Source: Adenanthera pavonina (taxonomy: Eukaryota > Streptophyta > Magnoliopsida > Fabales > Fabaceae). From it: a DNA stretch of 64,000 nt. A program made the translations under genes and the position numbers. Below the pieces are notes generated by a model. That model was given only the letters and a program-made list of their open reading frames with translations. It made no database searches and was not told the DNA's origin. Within the stretch, counting starts at the first letter, position 1; every line of letters starts with the position of its first letter. Positions 48,375 through 59,710 of this stretch are shown here, in pieces. Location: positions 39,176,001 to 39,240,000 of the forward strand of contig JAIVEN010000001.1 of assembly GCA_026686845.1 (NCBI GenBank). The letters run 5' to 3'.

Positions 48375-49674
48375 CAAGGCATATATCTTCATTATTATGT
48401 CCAATCAAATGATGAGAAATATCCGTTTTCTTATTAAAAGAAAGAAAATATATCATAAGACATAATTAGAAGAAATAAAATACATAACAAAATCAGAAAA
48501 TTACATAATGAGCAATATAATATAGCCTTTATAAAGAAAATACGAAAAGAGAAAACCATAAAAAACATAAATACAAACATTCCAATTATTTTTCATTCCC
48601 AGCTTCTCTAATCAAGATTTTCAAAAAAGTCGGCTACTTCCAAATGTGTCATGTCAATACCATTAATATCAACGGATCCATCAATGCAATTAAGATCATC
48701 ATTCTTGTATGCAAAATTGGCCTCAACTTATCATTTTGATAAGTCAAATTTGTTTCCACATTTTTCCCTTTCTTTTGAATGGAGGCTTGATAAAGTTTTA
48801 CAAGATGCTCAAGTGTATGATAGGTACGTGACCAATACCCCTTCATACCACATCTAAAACATTGATTTTCTGTGGATTTTGGAGAGTTACTTGGACTACT
48901 TTTATCCTTTCTTTACCCTTCATTATTTTTCTTCTTTTAGTGGTCATTTTGATTATAATTGTTACCACCATCACCATGAAAATAATAATTATTGCGGCCC
49001 CTACCATGACCATGTCTATGGCCATGACTATAACCACAACCGCGATCATGACCATGGTAATTGTTATGCATTATCACATTCACTTCAGGGAATATAGCAG
49101 ATCCTGTGGGACGAATCTCATGATTTTTTATTAAGAACTCGTTATTTTGTTTAACCACAAGAAGACATGAGATTAATTCAAAATATTTTTTAAAATCTTT
49201 TTTACAATATTGCTGCTCCAGGAGCACATTTGAGGTATGAAAAGTTGAAAATGTTTTTTCCAGTAAGTCCTCATCAATTTTTTTTCACCACATAATTTCA
49301 ATTAAGAACTTATTAAAAACTACTGAATTGTAATCATTAACAGTTTTAAAAGCTTGCAAATGCAAATGCATCCATTCATAACAAGTTTTAGGCAAAATCA
49401 CTGTTTTTTTATTATCATACATTTCTTTCAGATTATTCCATAATTCAAGCGGATTTTTTATTATTAAATATTCTGCTTTCAATCCTTCATGCAAATCATG
49501 GTGAAGGAAAATGATTGTCTTGGCCTTATCTTGATTAGTTGCCTCATTTCCCGGTAAAATTACCTCTTCTAGACCCTTGGCATCTATGTAAATTTCAGCA
49601 TCTAACACCTAAGACAAATAGTTTTTTCTTGTTATATCAAGTGTCGTGAGCTCAAGTTTAGTAAGATTTGCCAT
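48375..49674 (-). pseudogene. Copia gag and zinc knuckle, up to the protease active site
   Basis: The frame opens at 49674 (MANLTKLELTTLDI) and has a stop at the conserved Trp just before VLDAEIYIDAKGLEEVILPG. The UBN2-type gag follows (49285-49608; LELWNNLKEMYDNKKTVILP). A low-complexity stretch rich in His and Gly (48937-49080; YSHGHRHGHGRGRNNYY) stands where other copia gags have Gly-Arg repeats. A knuckle CFRCGMKGYWSRTYHTLEHL follows, with the usual CX2CX4HX4C pattern damaged (Tyr for the last Cys). The frame stops at EDICLVN, where the gypsy element interrupts the protease. Confidence 0.8.
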
Positions 49675-50151
49675 GGATCAAACTAAAACAACAATAAAAA
49701 TTAGATTTGATTCTAAAAGTTAATATATATTTATATATAAAGTATGAATAACAATGTACAAAATAAAATATAATTAACTCTAAAATTTATCAAATAATCA
49801 TATATATCATATTGGAGATCTAAACAAATTATATATTATGAGTTCTAAATAAATATTAGTTACTACATAACAACTCATGATGATAAAAATAAAATTCCAA
49901 AAATAACAAAATTTTATGAAATTGAAAGAGAAAAATAAATAAGATGACAAATTAGAAATATAATGAAAAAATTAAATTTACATACTAAATTATATCTAAA
50001 AAAACTAAATAGCATTCATGATATTTTTCACTATGCTAATTAAAGTGATATAATGATAATAATGCTTTTGAAACTAAAGAAAATTACAATTATATATATA
50101 TATTTTCAAATGAGATGATCATAACATATTGATAAAATTAAATCCCAAAAA

Positions 50152-50169
50152 AAGAAGAAGAAGAAGAAG
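50152..50169. repeat. AAG trinucleotide microsatellite in copia leader
   Basis: Six uninterrupted AAG units, continuing into imperfect purine-rich repeats to about 50195, between the copia gag start and its 5' LTR. Confidence 0.85.
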
Positions 50170-50356
50170 GAGAAGGTGGAGAAGAAAGAGGAAAAACTTG
50201 ACAATATAAATTTCACTAACAAGAGCCAAATTAGATAATTGAATGTTAGAATCAATAGATATTACATTGGTTTTTTTTTTTGCACATAATATAATAAATT
50301 GATAAAGCTTTATAAAAAATATACCTCAAATTTCCGAGTAACTTGTATTGATAATG

Positions 50357-50722
50357 TGTTATAAAAATAAAAAAAAGTAAGAAAGATAAACAAAAAAATA
50401 GAGATGAACAAGAGAAAAGATATGGAGGAGACAAAGTAAAGAATTTTTCACACACATTTCTTTCAAGTGTAAACACAAGGTATATACTTTCTATTTATAA
50501 GCCCCAAACCATTAAAAGTTCATATAAGGATTGCAAAAATATAAATAAGAATATAATGACATATTACATATTTGTAAGTTATAGTATATTAACTATGAAA
50601 AATCTTTGAAAGCCATTCAATAGAAATGTTATAAAGTGTAGGACATTAATCTTAAGGAGGTTATAAAGTTTAAGACATTAAAAGTGGATGATACCAATAA
50701 TTGGGGATTATGGGTATCAACA
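50357..50722 (-). repeat. Copia 5' LTR (right)
   Basis: 366 bp, homologous to 33806-34155. On the minus strand it begins TGTTGATACCC. Inside it, TTATCAATACAAG may be a decayed primer-binding site related to TGGTATCAGAG. Confidence 0.8.
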
Positions 50723-51906
50723 CAATTATTATAATATTTGCAATACATGGGAATTAATCCCCGTTTGTTACTGAAAAAAATATCATAAAATCTTATAAAA
50801 ACAATTTCATTAGCCCTATATTCATTTCTTATGTCTATCGAATGTAATAAGTAACCTTGGCCACAAAAATATATAAGAAGATTGATTATCTTATAAAATA
50901 TATACTCAAAGACTACTTGAAAAATAGTTGAAAAAAAAACAGAAAATTTTTTATGTTCGAAGATTGCTTTGAATCTCCATTAAATATTTTTCATTAAAAA
51001 ATTTTTGTATATAATTTTTTATTGTAAACTTAAAGTGTCAAATGAATTAAAATCTTCTACCTGGCATGACCAATGACTTCATATATAATGTATATGAAAA
51101 GAAAAAAATAATTTAATACATGGGTGTACAACTAGACCTATATTTACTTAATAATATCAGACACTAACGCTGGGATAAATGTTTTTATCTCAAATATTTG
51201 TCACTATTTCATTTAAGATTACCTTTAATATGCATATGAGACAATTATCTCTATCATTTGCAACGCCTATTGATAACGAGAATGGGTCAAAGTGTATGTA
51301 GTGTTGGATTGTACTTATCCAAACCTGTATTTATCATGGTGAATTGTAGATTACACTGCTTTTAATACTGTATATTGTAAAAATTTCAATAATTTAGTTT
51401 AATTATTTTTTCTATTATTTTATTCACTCATATAATTATATCTAACATATTAAACGATCATATTATATCTTTCTTGACATTTAATTAGAATTTAAATTAT
51501 TTGATGTAAGTTACGAAAATGACCTGTGCATATGCATTGCATGTATTTTGTTTTAACGGAAACATAAGTTACATAAATTTAGAATTAATTAATACTACCA
51601 AATTTTTTATACTAAAATTACACATCTTATTTTTTTCCACTATGATAACTTGAATAATCCTCGCATCGCACAGGAACAATACTAGTTGATACTCAAGTCA
51701 AACACAAGGAAATAAAACACAACAATTAGTTACCATCGATAGTTACTTTACTCCGAGTCCACCACTAAAACTATAGTTACGGTTTTAAACATACAATTAG
51801 ATAAAGTTAATATTATTGGTTCATAATTTAAAAAAAGTTAATATGATTAGAAAGGAAATTCCTGCGTATCCTATTAATATCCTTCATGACAGTAAATAAA
51901 TTGAAA
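50723..51906. other. Intergenic DNA with a repeat fragment
   Basis: AT-rich. At 51510-51690 the text GAAAATGACCTGTGCATATG and, near the end, CCTCGCATCGCACAGGAACA then ATACTAGTT resemble the paired ends of a common plant repeat class; a similar end occurs at about 16510. No gene recognised. Confidence 0.4.
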
Positions 51907-52101
51907 CTAACAAGCCACTTCTGCTTCAGTATTCTCAAAAGCTATTGATCTAAAAGGAAAATGCTTAACTGATGATCCTTCTTGACTTTTCAATTTCCTA
52001 GAGTTTGGAGATCCGAATGCCTCAAAAATTGAGTAGGCATATAATCTCTTCTTAAGCTTACTTTGAGATTGATACAAAGAAAAGAATGCCCATATTAGCA
52101 A
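51907..52101 (-). other. Unrecognised 64-codon open frame beside the EPSPS exon
   Basis: Reads without stops on the minus strand to TAG at 51907, with balanced composition (LKKRLYAYSIFEAFGSPNSR, KHFPFRSIAFENTEAEVAC). I cannot name it. It lies just downstream of the EPSP synthase stop on the same strand, so it may be 3' untranslated sequence that happens to be open, or the end exon of another gene. Confidence 0.25.
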
Positions 52102-52206
52102 TACAAGTTATTTTTGAAGTCCCCAGCAAATGATAAAACAAGGGCAAACCACATGCTTCCAGTTTCAGACTCTCTCATTCTCATTCTCATGAATGTACAA
52201 GACAAA

Positions 52207-52425
52207 TCAATGCTTGGTAAACTTGGCAAGGACATCGAAGTAGTCAGGGAATGTCTTCCTGGTGCAACCAGGATCCTTGATGGTCACTGGAACATCCCCA
52301 CTAGCAGCAAGAGAGAATGCCATGGCCATCCTGTGGTCATCATATGTGTCTATGGATGCCACCTTCAATTTCTCAGGTGGGGTAATCACACAGTAATCAG
52401 CACCTTCTTCAACAGTTGCTCCTAA
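52207..52425 (-). pseudogene. EPSPS: EPSP synthase, isolated last exon
   Basis: A clean exon: a CAG acceptor just before 52425, then 72 residues and a TGA stop. It encodes LGATVEEGADYCVITPPEKL, IDTYDDHRMAMAFSLAASGD and VTIKDPGCTRKTFPDYFDVL, the C-terminal part of plastid 3-phosphoshikimate 1-carboxyvinyltransferase, including the His-Arg pair in DDHRMAM and the Lys in CTRKTFPDY that correspond to active-site residues. The enzyme makes EPSP in the shikimate pathway and is the glyphosate target. The preceding exons should lie to the right, but within 460 bp the sequence turns into duplication unit 2 and no other EPSPS exon is seen. The exon itself carries no lesion; the gene is truncated by rearrangement. 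Confidence 0.9.
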
Positions 52426-52592
52426 CTGAAACAAATGCCAAACTAACTCAATAAGATACTATAAGAACAGTAATTATCGAATTCTAATTCTTTTCCCACG
52501 TATACTTGCAATTACCCATGATTGGAACATTTACTTTGGTGAACGTTTACTGGTTTCTTGCACTGTTTGCTCGAACATTATACGTAAGACTA

Positions 52593-52858
52593 AAGTACAT
52601 AAACCTCCCATGAGTTTTACAACAATTATTCAGACTTGTATTCTATTTTTCAAAATCAAAAGCCACACGTCAAACCTGAAACAGATTAACTCTCTCGTAA
52701 GGTTTTTGAGATTACACAGATTTTTACTCTATTTTCAAAATATACACAAACCTCCCCTGCGAATAGTATAAAAAGATATATGTGATTTCAGGAAAAAAAA
52801 TAGGGGAGAGGGGTGTAATTTTTTTTTTTTATGTCAGAGGAGATTTATGTAGGTTTTG
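52593..52858. mobile_element. Short MITE-like element
   Basis: Left end AAGTACATAAACCTCCCATG and right end, read inwards, AACCTACATAAATCTCCTCT are imperfect inverted repeats around an AT-rich core of about 230 bp. Similar ACATAAACCTCCC-type ends are common in short plant elements. It lies between the EPSPS exon and the edge of duplication unit 2. Confidence 0.5.
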
Positions 52859-54000
52859 AAAATTCTACTTCGCAAGAAAAAAATAGAAGAGAATCAAGAT
52901 TTGAATTATTATGATAAGAAATTAAAAATTATTTTAGGAACAACTATGGCAACTTGTCCTCTACAATTGAGGGCATATTCAAATTTAATTTATTTCTAAG
53001 AAAAGACGGATGCTGAGAATAAACAACATTAAAGTGAAATAAAAAGCATGAAAATACGGTTGAGAAGCATTGTTGGGATGCATGTATACAAATTGAAACC
53101 AATTTTAAAAGTGAAATTTTATTTAGATATAAATAATATAGGTCTAAAATGTAAAATCAAATCAAAATATAAAATTTTAATCTATATATTATATATAATG
53201 AAATTGTAGTTCTGAAATTACATATTTTATAGAAAATTTAAAATAATATGATTAAATGTGTCATTATTGCATAGTATTGGTTAAAAAAAAGTGTTCTTTC
53301 TTTTATAAAAAAAAATGCTATTACTTAAAAAAGTGTTCTTTCATTAATAAAAAAAACAAAACATGCGATTGCTTCAGTCTCAGTGGGGTCATTTGTTTGA
53401 GGGAAAAAAAAACAAAAGAGAAAGTCACCGACATTTACGACCTTTTTTTTTTTTTATGAAGACATTGCTGCACATGCCTTTGTCTCTTCCAAACTTAAAA
53501 AATTCCAAAAAGTGGAACACCCAACACGAGGCGCGTTTTGAACACTAGAAAGGAAAAGACTTGACCAGTTACCCAAAACAAAACAAAAAATAGAAGAAAA
53601 AGACTTGACCTCACTCCTACCTACCACTGCCTTCTAAATTCTAATTCGGCTCTCTCCATTTTTCATTCTACAATTTGTAAATTCTAAATGATTATTTTAT
53701 ATCTATGAAGTTTCGCTTCGAAATATCGAATGACGATCAATATATGAAGATTATATATACAAATTCTACTTAGATTTTATTATATGTACTGATTTTTATT
53801 AGAACTCTCTATAAGGATAGATCTTCGTGCATTTTGCCTAGGAACTCTTTGATTGTTTCTCAAGCATTTTTTTTATTTTGAGTTCCTCTGAATTACTTTG
53901 TGCAAGAGATCCTGTTGTTTCTGAGTGTTTCGCTTTGAAATACAAATAGACCAGAAAGAATACTTACAAAAATGGGAACTGATTCTTTCGGAAATCGCTG

Positions 54001-54576
54001 ATGGATGTATTTGTACGTATTTCTAACGTTTCGGCTTCTAAATTCTTGCTTGCCATGGCACTTGATGCTGAAGGAGTTGAGCAATCTTCAACTTCCTCGG
54101 GCTCTGCAACTAGGAGATGGAAGTATCATGTGTTTTTGAGTTTTCATGGAGAAGATACTCGTACAAGTTTTACAGATCATTTGTATGTTACTCTACAACG
54201 CAGAGGAATCATAACTTTTAGAGATGATGAAGAACTTGGGAGGGGACAAGTTATTAAAGAAAGTCTGCTGCAAGCAATTCAACAATCGATCTCTTTATGC
54301 GATTGTTGTTCTATCCCCAAATTATGCTTCTTCAACTTGGTGCTTGGATGAGCTTGTGGAGATTCTTCATGCTAAGAAAGAGTTAGGCCTTCAAGTATTT
54401 CCAATCTTCTATGGTGTAGATCCGTCTGATGTTCGACATCAAAGGGGTTGTTTTGCAGAAGCATTGAAAAAGCATGAAGAAAAATTCACGCAAGACAAAA
54501 TGAAGGTGCAAAGATGGAGGGATGCTCTGGAAGAAGTTGCCAATTTATCTGGTTGGCACTGGCACTCTGGGAATCG
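54001..54576 (+). pseudogene. TNL2 TIR exon with 4-bp frameshift
   Basis: 576 bp against 572 in TNL1. The two frames overlap around QAIQQS; CLDELVEILHAKKELGLQVF follows only in the shifted frame. The donor GTAATT is intact. The upstream frame alone would give a short product ending a few residues after the break. Confidence 0.9.
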
Positions 54577-55152
54577 GTAATTTCCATATCTCTCAGTAAT
54601 TATCATCATTTTCTTGATAAAGTAATTATAACGTGGTCGTACATTTCGCAATTGAATTCAGTCAATGACAGGTAGTGAGTTGAAATGGTGTGTTTTTTGT
54701 TTTCCATTTTTTCAATCGTATCTTGATGTTTTCTCGATTTTAATGTTTAACCATGATGTTCATTGATTAATCAAATAATAAAAATAAAAACATTTACTTA
54801 ATTAGGCATGTCGAATTTTACCAAAAATACATAATAGTTATTATGTAATTAAATAGTTAACAATCTCTCTATAGTTTAAATTTGTATTATATATATGAAT
54901 TTTATGATAGTGAAAATGGTTATGGCACAAGCCAGTATTCAAAACCAAATAACCAAACCGAAAAAAATTGAATAAAATTGACTATAAATAATGTTTGGTT
55001 TAATTTTCAATATGTTAAACCCAATTAGTTTGGTTCCGTTTCCATTTCTTTCATCCAAAATCGAATCAAACAAAAGAATCAATAGTTTTAAAATTTCTAT
55101 TTATTTATTTATATGTATAAATTTGTGATTCTATGAATATCAAGAATATTGT

Positions 55153-55183
55153 AGAAGCATTGAAAAGGCATGAGGAAAAATTC
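55153..55183 (+). repeat. TIR-exon filler inside the TNL2 intron
   Basis: About 31 bp (AGAAGCATTGAAAAGGCATG, then AGGAAAAATTC) match the TIR exon at about 54460-54490 with two differences. It replaces some 225 bp of intron present in TNL1 (about 26703-26928) and in the second TNL2 intron copy. Confidence 0.75.
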
Positions 55184-56451
55184 AATATGTTATCATTTGG
55201 ACGTTAAAGATAAGAAATCTTAAGGGTCCTACTTTAAATCAATATTTTTGATATTTTAGTTAACTAATTTATACGTTTTAGGAATATGTTTTAAATTTTT
55301 TCTTCAATTAATAGTTTTTTATAAAGATCTGATGGTTTCATGAATAATAATTTTATTAAAAAATCATAAATTTAATTATTTTATAATCCTTTTTTTCTTT
55401 TCATAAAGTCCATACACACACACACATATATATATATATAGCTTGAATGAAAACAATTCAAACTGAATTAAACCAATAAAAAATGGAATGAAATTGCTTG
55501 GTGAGTCAGATCAAATAAGTCCATCTTTTTCTTGAACGGACTGATTTGATTCGATTTAGGTTTTATTCAAAATTAAACCAAACTAAACCTTTAAATACTA
55601 TACAATGTTAGATTAATATTTTGATCTGGCATTATATTTTGTGAAAATATACCCACAATAAAAAAAATTTTTCAACAGTATAAGAATTATTACGAAAAAT
55701 TCCCTAACAAATATGTGTTATATTGTGTAATGGAGATTGGTATCACTAAAATACTGCACTTCATCTTTGCCATAAAGATATCATTTGACATAAAAATAAT
55801 ACTTCTGTATACTTTTTCTTTCGGAATATGAAAAATGAATACAATATTAATTTTGTCTTTGATAATTTAATTAGAAAAAAATTACACAGTATATCAAACT
55901 TGCTCTTAAAATTTTTAAAACCAATGCTTGCATCCTAATAATTTCAAGTTATAAATTAGTCTCCTTTTATTTCACTTCTAAAATTTTTGGAGGAGCTTGC
56001 ACCCTCTTGACACTCGAGGTGTACCATATGGACCCTTAATAGTTTAATCCAGTTCAGGGCAATCCTTAAAAAGGCCAAGTTAATTCTAATAGAAAACGTT
56101 GAGGAGGCAATTTTGTAATATTATAATAAATAGTTAGGGAACCAGTTTTATAATTGATGAATCTTAGTATAAATGAAACATGGAGGGAAAGTAGTTGTAA
56201 GTTCAAGACTTTAAATGTGTCCATTTTATTCTTTTACATTAGAAATCCAGCTATTTAACATTGTATTACGTTAATTTATGAATTATGATAATGCAAATGT
56301 GAAATTCAGTTCCACAGCACACTTAAAAATGTTATGATTGTGATCATGTTTCCTTCATATCACACTAACTGTTATATAGTTTATATATAAAAATTTTAAA
56401 ATTTGGTTAACTCAAACAATCATGACATTATTCTATTTTCCTATCCCGCAG

Positions 56452-56854
56452 GCATGAAACAAAATTCATTGAAAACGTTACTGAAGAAAGGATGTCAAAA
56501 TTACGTGATGAACTGCCATTTGACTTTGATATGTTAGTTGGAATTGAATCAAAGATAGCAGAATTCCAATCAGCTGTAGCAAATGAATTGGAAGGAATTC
56601 AATTTATAGGAATATGGGGCATGGGAGGCTTGGGCAAAACTACTCTTGCTAGAGTCTTTTATGAGCGAATGCACAAAGACTTTGAAGTTCATTGCTTTCT
56701 TCATAATGTTAGAGAGATATGTGAAAGAGGTGGCTTGGTTTCCTTGCAAAGAAAACTTCTTTTTCCTATGAATAAAAGAATTATGGAAGTATGTGACTAT
56801 TATGAAGGAAGAAAGCTGATAAAAAGCATGTTAACCATGATGTTCATTGATTAA
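56452..56854 (+). pseudogene. Truncated NBS exon (copy a)
   Basis: The acceptor CCCGCAGG is intact and the P-loop GMGGLGKTTLARVFYERM is present. After EGRKLIKSML homology to the exon stops at about 56829 and the sequence becomes intron DNA equivalent to about 54747 (26298 in TNL1), giving a stop at 56852. Confidence 0.85.
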
Positions 56855-58621
56855 TCAAATAATAAAAATAAAAGCATTTACTTAATTAGGCATGTCGAAT
56901 TTTACCAAAAATACATAATGGTTATTATGATATTAAATAGTTAATAATCTCTCTATAGTTTAAATTTGTATTATATATATGAATTTTGTGATAGTGAAAA
57001 TGGTTATGGCACAAGGCAGTATTCAGAACCAAATAACCAAACCGAAAGAAATTGAATAAAATTGACTATAAATAATGTTTGGTTTGATTTTCAATATGTT
57101 AAAACCAATCAGTTTGACTCCGTTTCCATTTCTTTCATCCAAAATCAAATCAAACAAAAGAATCAATAGTTTTGAAATTTCTATTTATTTATTTATTTAT
57201 ATGTATAAATTTGTGATTCCATGAATATCACGAATATTGTCACATATAAAAAAATGTGATTGCTTTAATAGTTCATTGTATGATTTGTATACATAATTTT
57301 TTTTCCTCAAATACAAAATCTTAAAGCATAGCAATGTACACAAGAAGAATAAGGACTATTTTGGATGACTTTATTGGTAGCTAGGAATTTAAATTTCACT
57401 TTGAAGTGAATATAATGACATGGTTAATTTGTTATTTTTTTGGCTTATAAAAGAGGTTAATTTGTTATTATTTGGACATTAAAGATAAGAAATCTTAAGG
57501 TTCATAGTTTAAATCAATATTTTTGATATTTTAGTTAACTAATTTATATGTTTTAGGAATATATTTTAAATTTTTTCTTCAATTAAAAGTTTTTTATAAA
57601 GATTTGATGGTTTCATGAATAATAATTTTATTAAAAAAGCATAAATTTAATTATTTTATAATACTTTTTCCTTTTCACACAGTCCACACATATATAGCTT
57701 GAATGAAACCAATTCAAACTAAATTGAACCAATAAAAATTCAAATCAAACTGATTGGTGAGTCAGATCGAATAACTCCACATTTTTCAGTTTGATTCGAT
57801 TTAGTTTTTATTCAAGATTAAACCATACCGAACCTTTAAACACTATACAATGTTAGATTGATATTTTGATTTGACATTATATTTTGTGAAAATGTACCTA
57901 CAGTAAAAAAATTATTCAATAGTAAAGAAATCATTTGGCATAAAAATAATACTTCTGTATAATTTTTCTTTCGAAATATGGCAAATAATTTATGTGCTAG
58001 CTATAATAAAAATGAATACAATATTAATTTTGCCTTTGATTATTTAATTAAAAAAAATTACACAGTATGTCAAACTCTCAAACTTCTTAAAATCAACGCT
58101 TGCATTCCTAATAATATCAAGTTAGTCTCCTTTTTTTTTCACTTATAAAATTTTTGGAGGAGCTTGCACCCTATTGACACTTGAGGTGTACCATATGGAC
58201 CCTCAATAATTTAATCCAGTTCAGGGCAATCCTTAAAAAGGCCAAGTTAATTCTAATAGAAAACGATGAGGAGGCAATTTTGTAACATTATAATGAATAG
58301 TTAGGGAACCCAGTTTTATAGTTGATGAATCTTAGTATAAATGAAACATGGAGGGAAAGTAACTGTAAGTTCAAGACTTTAAATGTGTCCATTTTATTCT
58401 TTTATATTATAAATCCAGCTATTTAACACTGTATAACGTTAATTTAAGAATTATGATAATGCAAATGTGAAATTCAGCTCCACAGTTCACCTAAAAATGT
58501 TATGATTGTGATCATGCTTTATTTATATCACACTAACTTTTTCTATAGTTTATATATATAAATTTTAAAATTTGGTTCACTTAAACGATCATGATACTAT
58601 TTTATTTTCCTATCCCACAAG

Positions 58622-59710
58622 CATGAAACAGAATCCATTGAAAACGTTACTGAAGAAATGATGTCAAAATTACGTGATGAACTGCCATTTGACTTTGATA
58701 TGTTTGTTGGAATTGAATCAAAGATAGCAGAGTTCCAGTTAGCTGTAGCAACTGAATTGGAAGGAATTCAATTTATAGGAATATGGGGCATGGGAGGCTC
58801 AGGCAAAACTACTCTTGCTAGAGTCTTTTATGAGCGAACGCACAAAGAGTTTGAAGTTCATTGCTTTCTTCATAATGTTAAAGAGATATCCGAAAGAGGT
58901 GGTTTGGTTTCCTTGCAAAGAAAACTTCTTTTTTCTGTGAATAAAAGAATCATGGAAGTATGTGACTGTTATGAAGGAAGAAAGTTGATAAAAAGCATGT
59001 TATGCAATAGAAAAATTCTACCTATCCTTGATGATGTGAATAATATAAACCAACTTGAGAATTTGGCTGGAAAGCAAGAATGGTTTGGCAAAGGGAGTAA
59101 AATAATAATAACAACTAGAGATAAGCATTTGTTATCATCACATGGTGTATCTGCACAGTACCACATCAAATTCTTGAGTAATAATGAGTCCCTTGAACTT
59201 TTCCATCAATACGCTTTTAAAGAAAATGAATCAGATGAACATTATTTGGAGCTTTCTAGAAATGTGATTAAATATGCTGGAGGCCTTCCTTTGGCGCTCA
59301 AAGTGTTAGGTTTGTTTCTTTGTGGAAGAAATATATTGCAATGGAAGGATGCACTAGATAGGTTCAAAAAGGTTCCTCCAACTGACATTTTGAAGATACT
59401 TGAAGTGAGCTTTGATGGATTGGAAAATGATGTGAAGATTATATTCTTAGACATAGCTTGCTTCTTTAATGGGATGACTAAAAATGATGTCATTCAAATT
59501 TTAGAAAAGTGTGACCTTCACCCAATAATTGGCATAGAAGTTCTTCTCGAGAAATCATTGGTAATCGAGGATAAAGGATGCTTGTGGGTGGATGATATGC
59601 TTCAGGAAATGGGTAAGAATATTATAGTTCAAGAATCACCCAATGATGCTGGCAAGCGTAGTAGGATATTCTCTTTGGAGGATGCTAATCACATACTAGA
59701 ATTAAATAAG
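58622..59710 (+). pseudogene. Full-length NBS exon (copy b)
   Basis: An open NBS of 1089 bp with GMGGSGKTT (Leu to Ser in the P-loop), PILDDVNN (TNL1 has LILDDVSN), TTRDKHLL, GLPLALKVLG, FLDIACFF and VDD in the MHD position. The acceptor mutation described for TNL2 shifts its entry frame; an internal ATG at 58658 could open it. Downstream donor and exon 3 splice normally. Confidence 0.85.

Larger units (their letters stand above)
33806..50722 (-). mobile_element. Defective Ty1/copia retrotransposon, split by a nested gypsy element
   Basis: Two related terminal repeats, 33806-34155 and 50357-50722, begin TGTTA and end with CA, and bound copia-type coding remnants that read on the minus strand. 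The 5' LTR is therefore the right-hand one. Gene order from the right is gag, zinc knuckle, protease, integrase, reverse transcriptase, RNase H, as in copia. A gypsy element (37693-48369) sits within the protease. Without it the copia element is about 6.2 kb. The flanking bases (CATGG left, CAATT right) do not form a clear target duplication. Many stops and frameshifts make it inactive. Confidence 0.85.

Noticed and set aside
48862..49134. Plus-strand frames rich in His, Tyr and Asp that look like metal-binding peptides
   Set aside because: They are the reverse strand of the low-complexity His/Gly stretch of the copia gag, with no independent start context or homology.
33801..50727. A 5-bp target duplication for the copia element
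   Set aside because: CATGG and CAATT do not match; the site has decayed or the ends are slightly misplaced.
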